From Branchinecta lynchi (taxonomy: Eukaryota > Arthropoda > Branchiopoda > Anostraca > Branchinectidae), in contig JAKZAP010000013.1 of assembly GCA_023053575.1 (NCBI GenBank), positions 7,016,001-7,080,000 on the forward strand: a stretch of DNA of 64,000 nt. The letters run 5' to 3'. A program made the position numbers and the translations under genes. The first letter of the stretch is position 1. Each line of letters opens with the position of its first letter. Under the pieces are notes generated by a model. It had not been told where the DNA came from. It was given only the letters and a program-made list of their open reading frames with translations, and searched no databases. Shown piece after piece: positions 1 through 12,500 of this stretch.

Positions 1-251
1 TGGTTTTTAAGATTTTCTCGCTTAGCAAGGAAGAAACAATAATGTTTGAAATGCGACCTGAGAGGGATGATCTAGATTATTTTGACCTCGAACACTCATT
101 TCTGATGTCCATTTTTATTATAGTTTCTCTGTCATTGATTTTGTCCTAGCTATATTTGACTACTTTTGTTTTTTTTCGCCTGGAACCAAACCGAACCAAA
201 CATGTGATTTTTAAGTTCGCCCTGGATTTAAAAGTTCTGCAGATATAAGGG

Positions 252-378
252 CACTGCAAAAACTCTCATCCATCCATCTTATCTCTACTGAGATAAGGTT
301 AATCCAAATTAGATATAAGATTATCTTTTTAGAGACAAGATTAATCCCAGTAGCAAATACTGAGATTTTTTTTTAGTG
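252..378. mobile_element. MITE family K, copy 1
   Basis: It starts CACTGCAAAAA and ends TTTTTAGTGTA. Inside are inverted segments (CTTATCTCTACTGAGATAAG) and the shared motif GATTAATCCCAGTAGCAAATACT. It matches copies at 38.05, 40.26 and 61.27 kb. TA at the flanks of the better copies suggests a Tc1/mariner-like or other TA-targeting origin. Confidence 0.6.
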
Positions 379-395
379 TATAGCTTATAGAGGTA

Positions 396-2098
396 TCTCT
401 AAACTTAGTTTTGATTAGCCTGGCAAAGACTAGGCGAAGACGAGACCGAATTGACTGGATCAAATAAAAGGTTTTTGGGATCCCATCGAAACCTTTGGTC
501 TTGTTTTCTTTTTCGCAAAACGTAAGTGATGGGATACCTTTGACTTCGTAGAGTTGTACGTCCGTCCGTCTGTCTGCTAGCACGATAACCAGAGATTGAA
601 ATTTTTTTTTCTATCTTGGTTCGAGGATCTTTGGGTTAAAGTACAGGTCAAGTTCATAGATGGGCCCCATAGCCGTATATTTAGGGGGGGGGGGGGCAGA
701 TTAAGGGGCAAACGAAAGTATTGTCTTAAAGCTAATGAGATAGTGTATTTAGGGGTATGGAGACATGCTGAATCCGAACATTCTCGAAGGAAAAGTAGTT
801 CACTCGGAATCCGGCAAAAGCCGGAAATTTGTGAAAAGTAAAAGTTTAATCCGAAGTTGATAAGAGGTTCGCTACTGGGGTAAGGAAACATGCTGAATCC
901 GAATATGGAAATTATTTTCTCGTCGGACAAGTAGTACGCCCAGAATCCGTCCAAAACCGAAAAACCGCCATGAAGTTTTAAAGCCTAACGATATAGTCCA
1001 TATAGGGTGAGGAGACATGCTGTTGCAGCTTTCGAGCTTGCTCAGGATAAATAAAAGTGTTGTATACGAAGTCCCAATCGTCATTTACTGGGCCAAAAAG
1101 GCAGAATGCATTCGACAACTGTCGGGTGAAAAATCCAATAAAATTTGTCGACCAATTTTCGGAAAAAAAGGTGGTGATACAAGCCCCTACCTTACCCCTT
1201 TATCGATACAATGCGAATATGCTTTAAAGCTAATGAGAGTTTGAGGAGTTCAGGATGGATTCAGGCACGCTGAATCCGTATCCGAACTTTGTTTTCTTTC
1301 CGGACAAATAGTTCACCAGGAATCCGGTGATGATACAAGTCCGTACCCTACCCCTTTATCGATACAATCGAAACCTTTTCGCGCGTTGGTGAGGAAATTC
1401 ATATTACGTCCACCGATATGCCGAAGTTTAGAGTGGGGAGGGGGTATCAAATTAAGGGTAAAAGAAAAATAAGTTTTGAAGCTAAAGAAAGTTTGAGGGG
1501 TAAGGAGGCACGCTGAATCCATATCCGAACTTTGTTTTCTTGCCGGATAAATGGTCCACCCGGAATCCGCCTGAAACCGGAAATTCGGTTGACGCTTCAA
1601 GTTGTTTCTGAAGTCGATTAGAGATCCGTTATCGGGTAAGGAGACATGCTGAATCCACGTTTGAATTTTATTCCCTTGACGGATAGGCTGGCAAAATGTG
1701 CCAATTCGGACATTTTGGATCGAACGGTTCGCCTCTCAATGTCACCAGCTTTTTTGCTCTGCATATGCAGTTCGCCAGGAATTAATATTGCTAAAACGAG
1801 GAATTCGGTCAAAGTAAAAGACCTTTCTACAGTCGAACAGAGATGAGATATACTGGAGTAAACATGCATGCTGCATCCATATCTGAACTTATTTTCTCAT
1901 CTGACTAGTTGTTTGACCGTAAGTTTTCAAAAAACATCAAAACGTTAACATTCTATTTTAAATATTTAAGCGGTTGAATGTAGTAAAATGTTAAAGGGGT
2001 TTGGCGAAGACCGGAAATCTACAAGATTCGATTGTGGATCAAGATAAACAATAATTATTCAATTTTTCGGATCCAATTTTAACCTTTTGTCTTGTTTT
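396..2098 (-). mobile_element. Family B elements: a 5' end fragment and a second copy, head to tail
   Basis: Two reversed B copies abut. At 396-506 is a 5' terminal fragment ending with the reverse of ACAAGACCAAAGGTTTCGAT. At about 508-2098 a longer copy starts with the reverse of the 3' end (CAAAACGTAAGTG, GGGATACC) and ends at CCTTTTGTCTTG. Inside are diverged units of the family's roughly 137-bp repeat, each with CCGGAATCCGG and GACATGCTGAA. A run of 13 G lies at 684-696. No coding capacity. Confidence 0.7.
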
Positions 2099-2903
2099 TA
2101 GTGGAGTGTTCCTTGGAACAATCCACTATTGCGAGCGCTGTAGCAGCTTTCAGCTTTCGGTTTTCGGTTTTCACCATATTTTGTGGAGCTCATAGCTCGT
2201 GAGCGAGTGCAAGTATCAAGTTCAAACTTGGTATACTAGTGGGTATTGGGGTCTAGTTGTGCCTTTCGAGGATCACACCCCCCACCCCAACCCGGTTCAG
2301 GAGCAAATGGGCCCAGATTTCCCAGTGAACAATGTGCATAACCTGACCAGAACTGGACATAGGACGATGAAATTCCTTGTACATTTTTATATCGTACGGC
2401 TGGGAAATTGCTTTTAAAGTTGCACCTCCCCACCCCGTTCATGGGCAACTGGGCCCAGATTGCCCAGGAGTAAAGTTCGTTACCCGTGACAAAAATCAAC
2501 AGATATCAAGTTGAAACTTGGTAGGTTTGTGACCATTGGGTCTCTTTTTACTTTTTGCGGGTCCCAAACTCCACCCCCACTTGGTTCGGGGACAATTGGG
2601 TCCAGATTGCCCATTTTTAACTTGACAACGATTGGAGATAAGACAATGAAATTCCTTTGTGCTTTTGTATCATAGTGATTGGGGATACATCGTGGAGTTG
2701 AACCACCCCCACCGCACGATCTTCAACATTTCTTTGGATTTATACTGGCGGTTTGTTTACATTTAAAGCTTTTAAAGGGGGGTGATTACAAGGTTATTTC
2801 AATACTTGTTGGGTTATTGGGGAACAGAAATGCCTTGGTTCTAAAGCTGTTTGTATGTAAAATGTGATAAACATTTTTACTTTTACACTCCACGTCTGAG
2901 CGT
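2099..2903. mobile_element. Family C element, copy 1
   Basis: It begins with AGTGGAGTGTTCC, which folds on CAATCCACT a few bases later, and ends ACACTCCACGTC, so the ends are inverted repeats. Internal units of about 180 bp repeat CATGGGCAACTGGGCCCAGA and ATCAAGTTGAAACTTGGTA. The second copy is at 57.0-58.85 kb. This copy lacks the LINE insertion found there and so shows the empty site. Confidence 0.7.
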
Positions 2904-2984
2904 ATCTGCTACGCATGCTACTACTACTGCTAGTTTTTGCTACGCATCGAACATACAGAAACACGGCAAGCGCCAAATAAATAG

Positions 2985-3062
2985 TCCTTCAGCCCAAGCT
3001 GACTCCCAAGAAGGGCCGAAATATAGCTCTAGGCCTAATAAAATTCAGCTGACTTATTCGTT
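2985..3062 (-). repeat. Rearranged fragment of family D
   Basis: It contains AGCCCAAGCTGACT joined directly to CCAAGAAGGGCCGAAATA and a damaged GCTGAC end. The middle of the D unit is deleted. A run of 18 G follows at 3107-3124. Confidence 0.5.
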
Positions 3063-3431
3063 TTGCACAGGCAAATACAAATGCAAATATAAGTGTGTTG
3101 TCGTCAGGGGGGGGGGGGGGGGGGAAATGTACTGCAACATTCGGTTCTGCGAGTTTAAGAATCGATGGAGCTAATATGGAAGATGTTGCGTAGGTATCGC
3201 GGCCTCCCGATTGGTTCACGTACTAAAAGTTAAAGAATCGTATACAGGCAACTGAACTGAAAATGCTAAGAACGAAACCAGGTCGTGGCTCCCGATAAAG
3301 AAATGATAAAACATGTTAGGTTTTCAGATCGATCATAAGATAAGATTCCAGACAGGCTTCAAAAGAAAATGTTACTTTTTATCAGCGGTGAACTGAATAA
3401 AATTAAACAATAGGTGACAATGTCTTCTTAC

Positions 3432-3578
3432 CTTTTTATAGTCTAACTCTTCCGTTTGCTGCTGAGTTTCCGTAGGTGAGGGGGTTGTGCGTCCGGAGGG
3501 AGGGACACTGTCCCCTGCAACACTACTTGAAGTTGAGGCAGGTCTTGACGGTCGGCTGCTTGCTCGGTCAGAAAGGCT
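3432..3578 (-). CDS. PPP1R12A: MYPT exon p: Ser/Pro-rich segment before the coiled coil
   Basis: The 147-bp exon (49 codons, phase 0 at both ends) encodes SLSDRASSRPSRPAST, then a Ser/Thr/Pro stretch, and ends QQQTEELDYKK. Vertebrate MYPT has DFKKLYEQ at the start of the coiled coil, so the zipper exons should follow to the left of this window. The acceptor is a T7AG tract and the donor AAG/GTAAGA. Both the full-length protein and the possible short isoform would use this exon. Confidence 0.88.
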
Positions 3579-6500
3579 CTAAAAAAATAAGATTACAGTC
3601 ATAAGTTGTGAACTAAAAGACAACACTGGTCATCAGGGGGTATTGGAACGGGGGAGGGCCCTCGATTTTCTACGGGGATCCGCCATGGGAGTTCTAAACG
3701 TCTAAATATCAAATTCACTTCTGGTCTATTTTTACGGTAAAAGTTCACTGTGCAACATTCATTTTTGCGTAAGATTACAGTCAGCTTAATTAATTAATTT
3801 CTGTCTAACTAATTACAACGAGATTATCAACAGAGGGTGAGACAAGTCTTAAAATCCAAGCTTGCAAAGTTTAAACGTAGAAGTTATCCTCCATTTTTCA
3901 GGACCTCAACGTTTCCGCACTTGGTCTTTTTCACTTACTTTCTGGGAAGAAGATTTTTTAGACCTGATTAGTCCCATTCAAGGCCGTATCCAGGGGGGGG
4001 GGGGGGGTTAGGGGATTGACCCCCCCCCCCCCCCGAAACATTAAAAAATAACCATTTTTATAGGCTTTTCCCTCTGATCTATGTCTTTTTTGTCCGACCC
4101 GCAGGCAAGACACCCCCCCCCAAAAAAAAAAAAATTCCTGGATATGGGCCTGGTCCCATTTTTATCATTTGCTTGTTTGTTTTTATCCTGTGCATTTAAA
4201 TATTCTTTGAGCCCCAAGCTGACTTTGAAACATTTATTCAAACAATGTTTACAACGGATACGTCAGCTACGATTCTTCACCAGCGATATTTCGGCCCTTC
4301 TTGGCAAGGGTCCTCGTCAGGTGCATTTACTACGTTATCAAAAGCTCATTGTAATTTTTCCTTTCTTTGTTGTATTGCACTATTTCCCTTCTCCTGTTTA
4401 GTGCATTAACAAAATTTCATCATCATGATCATACACAAAAATTCAGATAAATGCGTAATTGCAAACACAGCGGAACAGACACGGTTTTGCGTTTCCTCAA
4501 ATTGACTACTTCACCAGTTCCATAAGATAACCTTTTTCGGTCGTGATTGACCAGGACTAGGATTAAGACCAGTGTTGATAATCACTAATCGAAAGCTCAT
4601 AAAGATAACTCATACTCATTTAATAACTTTCAACCTAAGATATGCCTACCTACTATGACAAGGTGAGAACTCAGGATGCTCATCTTCAACCAAGACGGTC
4701 TCAGAGGGCAAACCACTTTCTGGTGAGGAATTTACACCGGAAAATGGAGTTTATGGCACTTGTTACGAGTATATGAGAAACGAGACAGTAAATCTGATCA
4801 TTTTCCCGAAAATTCCGGTACCCCTCCCCACCGTGCTCGGATCCGGTCCGGATCCTAAAATATGCCATCTAAGGCATAGGATCTCTCTACTTTTAAAGTT
4901 TCATTCAAATCAGTCCACTCGTTTGAGTTGAGTGGATGACAAATGCGAGCCACAACATTTCCGAGACTCCCCCTCCAACTCCCCCCCTGCGGCCGAATAC
5001 GACTCGGACACATAAACTTCGCATCTATAACGTCTCCTCTTGCCGTCCATCAAGTTTAACTCGAATCAGAGCATATCTTCAAATTTCCGGTTCCCGCTTC
5101 ATTCTCCTCATACTTTGGTCGGATCCGGTTCGGACGCCAAATGACAAATCTAGCCTGCCAAGCCAAGGTATAAACTTGGTAGTGTCAAACTTGCATCCCA
5201 TTTGGTTTTTGTGCGTGTCACAAAGTTTTCGGACTCCCCCCCCCCCCCAACTTCCCAAACCATTTCCGCATGAGGTTCGGACACATGCTTTGCATATCTA
5301 GATCATCGGATCCTATCATCCATAAAGTTTCACTTGAACCGGACCATTAGTTCACAACCTACGGAAGTCATTAATTTCCGGATTACCCCTCCCTAAACTC
5401 CCCCCGAAAATGGGCAGGGCAGATCTAAGAACGGAAGCCTTCCAAGCGCATTGTGTAGGGTCCTAAGTCTATTTGGTCGGGACACTAATATGCCAGCCAA
5501 GTTTTTTAAATAACAAGTTTCATTTAAATCCGATAACCCGTTCAGTAGCTGAGCTTGCCACTAGACTCCGGATTCCAAATCCCTCCACTCCCCCACGATG
5601 GTCGGATCAGGAAACTACATTAGCAAGTCAATCTGTTCGGATCTCTCACAAGCCTGCCAAGTTTCGTCGTCCTAGCTCATCAGGAAGTACCGAACTCGCG
5701 GGATCACTAGAAATTCGCCCCCCACTAACTCCCCCACAGTGACCGGATCCCTTCCATTTATGTCATTCGCGCATCTAGGACCTATGCTTGTTCTTCACAC
5801 CGAGTTTCATCCCGAACCCTCCACTCTAACCGTTTCTCAAGATTTCCGGTTCTCCCCCTCCAACTCCCCCAAATGTTCACCGGATCAGGTCCAGATTTAA
5901 AATGGGGTGTCTGAGACATGAGGTCTTTCTATATTTCAAATTTCATTAAGGTACCATCCACCCGTTCGTGAGTTAAAAATACCCAATTTTTTTCATTTTT
6001 CGCCTACATACATGTCCCCCCCCCACCCCAGATGGTCGGATCGGGGAAACGACTATTCTCAAGTCAATCTGTTCGGGTACCTGACTAGCCTGCCAGGTTT
6101 CATCGTCCTAGCACATCAGGAAGTACCGAACTTGCCGGATCACTAGAAATCTGGACCCCCCCCCCCCAACTCCCACACAGAGACCGGATCCGGTCCGGTT
6201 ATGTCAGTCACGTATCTAGGTCTTGTGCTTGTTCTTTCCACCAAGTTTCATCCCAAACTCTCAACTCTAAGCGTTTCCCCCCTCCAGATAAAAAAAAAAA
6301 CCTACAAATTCCATAAGTAAAAAAAATACCTAATTTGTCCGGATTCCCCCCCCCCCCCCCCCAGGATGGTCGGATCGGGGAAACGACTATTGTCAAGTCA
6401 ATCTGTTCGGGTACCTGACTAGCCTGCCAGGTTTCATCGTCCTAGCACATCCGGAAGTACCGAACTCGCGGGATCACTAGAAATTCGAACCCCCCCCCCA

Positions 6501-9500
6501 ACTCCCCCACAGTGAGCGGATCCGGTCTGGTTATGGCAATCATGTACCTAGGACGTGTGTTTGTTTTTTCCACCAAGTTTCATCCCAATCTCTCCACTCT
6601 AAGCGTTTCCCGAGATTTCCGGTTCCCCCCTCCAACTCCCCCCAATGTCACCGGATCCAGTTCAGATTTAAAATGGGACCTGACACGAGGTCTTTCTATA
6701 TATAAAGTTTCATTAAGATCCGATCAACCAGTCGTAAGTAAACAAGACCAAAAGTGTCGATGGGATCCGGAAAATATAATATTTGATTCAGACAATTGGG
6801 TCTTGTCTTTGCCAGAACCAGTCTTCGCCAGGCTAATCATCAGAGAAAACCAAGTTCAGATATACCTCTGTAAGCCATATCTATTTTGACGATGCTGACA
6901 AAGACTTCCTGATTTACTTCTGCCAAGATTCCGGTTTCGCCCGAATTCCGAGCGAACTACTAGTCCAGCAAAAAAAGAAAATTCAGAAACGAATCCAGGG
7001 TATCTCCTTATCCCTATAAAGAACATCTAATCAACCTTAAATAAAACTTTGACTTAAAAAAAATACGGGTACAACCGGATTCCGGACTTATTATATGTCC
7101 GGGTAGAAAACCATTTGCATATACAGACTCAGCATCTCTTCTTACCCCTTAATCTGTCATCTAATCAAACTTTTGTTTTAACGAATTTTCCGGTTTTGGC
7201 CGGATTCGGGGCGAACTAGTTGTTCGGCGAGAAAATGCTTTTCACCATCGTATTGAGCATGTCCTTTTACCCCTAGATCGGACATTTAATCAACTTTAAA
7301 TGAAACTTTTACTTTTAACCAACTTTCCGGTTTTTTGCCGGATTCCGGACGAACTACTTGTCTGGCGAGAAAATGGTTTTCACTAGTGCTCAGAATGACT
7401 TCTTACCCCATATTCGACTGTCACTTTAGCTGTTTTAAAATATTTTGTTTGTCCCTTAATTTGAGCCCCCTCCCCCACCCCTAAATGTGGGGCTACAAAG
7501 CCCATCTACGAACTTGACCTTGCCTTTGACCCAATGAATCTCACACCAAGTTTCATCAAAATATCTCATTCCCTTCAAGAGTTGTCGTGCTTACAGACAG
7601 ACGGACAATTTTGCGATGGGTCCCTGATATGCCTGCCAAGTTTCATCGTCCTAGCTTATGTGGAAGTGCCCGAACTAGGAAAACCTAGGAAAAGGAAAAC
7701 CTGGACCGCCCGACGGACGGACAGAAATTGCGATCGCTATATGGCACTTGGCCGAAGGGCAAGTGCCATAAAAACAGGATAGTGGATAACTGAAATGGAA
7801 AGTGTTTAAACAGGTTAGTTTAGTTTAAACAGGGACCCATAAATCTCCTATAATGACTCGCCAATCAGGGGGCTTGTCATTTCCTATGCTTCTATGTTGC
7901 TATGTTGCCCGACCGTCACCTAGTTTCCAAAAATTCCGCTTGGGTCGAATCGGCGTTCTTGCTTAGATAGACAAAACTGCAAGCACGCCACCAGGTACCT
8001 AAGCTAGGACAAAAGATCCAGGATACTCTTCCATTACAGAGAAATATTCCTAGTTCAGCACAACAGCTGCGAAAAATTTGTGTGTATCTGGATAGTCGGG
8101 TATTTTATCCCCGTGGGTATTTCTCGAACTATCTGACGCTCGGTCAAGAGCGCATCAGAAATCTCTTAGTGACAAGCCCCCTGAATGGCGAGTCATTACA
8201 GGAAACTTATGGGTCCCTGGTTTAAAGATGGAGCGGGCATTGGTGTATTTGTGTTATATTATTATTGTTTGATCATACTGTTCTACGAATGACCAGCCTT
8301 GCTCTCCGTCCCCTGTTTCTTTTGTTTCCTTCTTTCGCTTTCTCTACTTGTAAACCAACTGCTATGAGATTCAAGACCAAACCACTCTAAGATCTACCAA
8401 GATCTAAGGGCAAATAGCCAAATACATAAAAGTAAAAAAAATCCCCTTTGCCTGCTCTTGCCCGTTTTCCGGAACATGCTAAAAACGGGCATAGGTAAAG
8501 AGAAACGAATGACAAGAATGACCTCGGGAACGGAGCAAAAGACCAGTTGTTCTTGAGAGTACAATTAGATACTAGCTGCGACAGGAAATGGTACGAGGAA
8601 AACATAAATGAGGAAAAAAGTTTTCCTCTATTTAGATTTTTGCTGCGCCTCGTTCTAATAAGATAGTCGATCAGGGGTAAGAAGACACGCTAAAAATGAA
8701 TATGAAAATCATTTTTTCGCAGGACAAGTAGTTCGACCGGAATCCCGAAAATTTGTTATAAGTGAAAGTCTTATTGAGGCTGATTAGATGTTTGAGTTAG
8801 GGGTCCGAAGACATGCTGAATCCGTATATGACAGTCATTTTCTACCCGGATATATGGTTCGTCTGGTATCCGGCTGAAACCAGAAATATTTGTTAAAGTA
8901 ATGTAAAAGCTTTATCTGAAGTTTAAGAGGCTCGGTGTAGTAGTAAGGAGGCATGCTGAATCCGTATTTGAAAATTATTTTCTCGACGTACAAATAGTTC
9001 GCCTGGAATCCGGACAAAATCTGAAATTTTTTAAAAGTTACAGTTTTACCTGAAGTTGATTAGAGGTTCGATGTAGGGGTAAGGATAAGTGCTGAATTCG
9101 TTTTGAGCTTTAGTTTTATGCCGGGCAAGTAGTTCACGTCGGAATCTGTCCGAAACAAGCAATTTGGCAGATGTAAGGCAGGAAGCTTTGATCAATTTCG
9201 TCAAGGTAGTCATCACGTATAGGGGTAGAAACATATGCTGAATCCATATCTGAACTATATCCATTGGCCTTAATCTGTTTCTAAATTTCAATAGTAAAAA
9301 TGTTCAAGGAGACTAGCGAAGACCAGATATCTAAAAGACCCGATCGTCTGGATCAAATAATAAACTGAATGAATGAATTTTATTTATGGCCTGCCAAACA
9401 ACAAAAGAGGAATGGGCGGAGTAAATAAACAACGAGAAAAAAAAAATTAAAAGTAAACTAACAAGAAAACTTCGTATTAACATGTATACAAAACACGAAA

Positions 9501-12500
9501 AATCGAACATTCAGCACAGCAGATCAAATATGTGCATACACATTCAGAAAGACCGCTTAGAGCTTTTGAGCGAGCACGATCTTCAAGCTCGGGCAGCTGA
9601 GTTAGAATATTGCGTAATTTATACTCATTCTCCAGGTATGTATTTCTGGTGTAGAGAGGGAGTCGGAGGAGAAACTTCAGGTACTTGAAGAAAGCTGATC
9701 TAATCTTTAGTTTCTCTGTATTGGATAAGCCCATTCCACATTGGCGAAACATCATAAATAACTGGTAAAGCAACTGCTGAATAAAGACGTGATACAACTT
9801 TTCTATTTAGACTGAATTTCAGTGAAGCCACTTTAGCGTAACTTATCCTTAAATCCGTTGTAACGCTATCAACTATCATTGTTCGGCTGTTTTTTTTATT
9901 TTAGTTCCATACATTACACCAAGGTACTTCAGAGATTGTCTTGGACGTACAACATGGCCGTCTACGATTACAACAGCACTACTGCTGTTAGTACCGTCGA
10001 AGAAGCATCTATGGACTTCTCCGATATCATGACGACAACAAAAAAGTCAGTAGATACTTTTTCAGCGGTTTTCCGGCTCTTCCTGGCAATGCTTGCCATG
10101 CATTACACTGAAAGGACACCTGAATGACCAGTACCGAGAATCATCCCTATCTGTATGACTTCCCTGCAGAAAACCAATCCAAATACGAAATCGTGTTTCC
10201 AAGCAATGATTTTTGCTCCATTTTGCATCTGTCCTTATTTCAGTACCGAACAATTTTAGAAATGAACAAGTGTCTCCAATCAACCCTTCTTCTGCGATAT
10301 CTTTGTAACCAGTGAAGCTCAAACGTATATCTAGAAAAAATTTGAATACGGATCCGCCCAGCGCTGTACAAAATTTGAATGAATTGCTTTTTTTGGGATC
10401 CCAAAACGTAAGTGGAGGGATACCTATGACATCGCAAAAGTTGTCCGTCTGTCCGTCCGGCTGTAAGCACGATCACTCTCGAAGGGAATGAGATATTTTG
10501 ATGAAACTTGGTGTGAGGGTTCGTTGGGTCGTCGGACCAGTCAAGTGCGTAGATGGGCTTTGTAGCTCTACATTTAGGGGTGGGGGAGGGGATTCAAATT
10601 AAGGGACAAACAAAATATTTTGAAACAGCTAATGTGATAGTCGATTATGGGGTAAGAAGACATGCTGAACACGATGGTGAAAACCATTTTGTCATCAGAC
10701 AAGTAGTTCGCCCGGAATCCGGCCAAAACCGGAAAGTTTGTTGAAAGTAAAAGTTTTATTTGAAGTTGATTAGATGTTCGATTTAGGGGTAGGAAGACAT
10801 GCTGAAAACGATGGTGAAAATTATTTTCTCGACGGACAAGTATTTCGCCCGGAATCCGGCCCAAACCGGAAAGTTTGTTGAAAGTAAAAGTTTTATTTGA
10901 AATTGATTAGATGTTCGATTTAGGGGTAGGAAGACATGCTGAAGACGATGGTGAAAACTATTCTCTCGATGGACAAGTATTTCTCCCGGAATCCGGCCCA
11001 AACCGGAAAGTTTGTTGAAAGTAAAAGTTTTATTTGAAATTGATTAGATGTTCGATTTAGAGGTAGGAAGACATGCTGAAGACGATGGTGAAAACTATTT
11101 TCTCGATGGACAAGTATTTCGCCCGGAATCCGGCCCAAACCGGAAAGTTTGTTGAAAGTAAAAGTTTTATTTGAAGTTGATTAAATGTTCGATTTATAGG
11201 TAGGGAGACATGCTGAAGACGATGGTGAAAACTATTTTCTCGACGGACAAGTATTTCGACCGGAATCCGGCCCAAACCGGAAAGTTTGTCAAAATTAAAA
11301 GTTTTATTTGGAGTTGATTAGATGTTCGATTTAGGGCAAGAAGACATGCTGAACACTTATGTGAAAACAAGTTTCTACCCGGACATGTAGTTCGTCCGGA
11401 ATCCGGCCAAAACCGGAAAACTGTTGGAAGTCAAAGTTTTATTTCTAGTTGATTAGATACGCGATTTAGGGGTAAGAAGAGATGCTGAGTCCCTGTTTGA
11501 CAATCATATTTTACCCGGACATATAGTTCGACCGGAATCCGGCTGGAATCGGAAAATTTGTTATAAGCTAAATTTCTATTTGAAGTTGATTAGATGTTCA
11601 TTACTGGGGAAAGAAGATACCCTGATTTCGTCTTTGAGCTTTCTTTTTTCGCTGGACAAGTAGTTCTAGAGTTCGGCCGGAACCGGGGAATTGGTAGAAG
11701 TGGCAGGAAGTTTTCGTCAAAACAGATACGACTTATAGGGGTAAACACACGTGATGAATCCAAATCTGAACTTGGTTTTCTCAGGTGATTAGCTATTTGG
11801 CCTTAATCTGTTTCTGAATTTTAATTGTAAAAATGTTCAAGGAGTCTGGCGAAGACTGGATCTGGCTAAGACAAGACCCAGTTGTCTGGACCAGATATTG
11901 AATTTTTGGGATCCCATCGAAACCTTTGGTCTTGTTTTCTTGGGAGTCTGCATGTGCAAACCTCCAGAAACGAACATCCCTGTTTTGAAAACGTCACGCT
12001 CAGGGGAAGAATGCTCTCCGTGGCCATGTCTGTAAATGCATTTTCCATGGTGTGTTCAAGTATGGTTTCGTTGTTCAGGTGTCTTTTAATGGAAAACGTT
12101 TCCAAATCACAATAGATTACATCCCGAGTGTTGTCTGTTGAAACTGCACATCCTTATGTTATCGCTTATGAGAGTTCTGACTGTGTACTTATTGGTCTAC
12201 GTTCATTTTCAGTTTAAGTCTCGATATCTTTCAATTTTATGCAAGGGGTTGCCGCTTCAGCACGTTCAGAAGCGCTGGTAGACAGAATCTTCTAGTTTAT
12301 GGTCGGCACCACTGATTTCGGCCGGTGCCGGGAAAATGTGTACAGCAAGTGAGTGGGTACCCCTCGATTTTATGGCTCAGCTTTCTGTTTGTTGTCTTTC
12401 ATAATCCAGATCATCAAAATGTATGTTTTTTTCCCCTTACTTTTTTCAATGTGATCCATCTTTTCGCACGATGGGTTATAAATACATAGGCCTACTGGTC

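Noticed and set aside
4081..4401. 106-codon plus frame starting at 4081
   Set aside because: It crosses the border of a hAT MITE and a D repeat, and no homology is recognised.
10640..11600. Regular direct repeats as a CRISPR array
   Set aside because: The whole 137-bp unit repeats with no unique spacers, the DNA is animal, and the array lies inside mobile element B.
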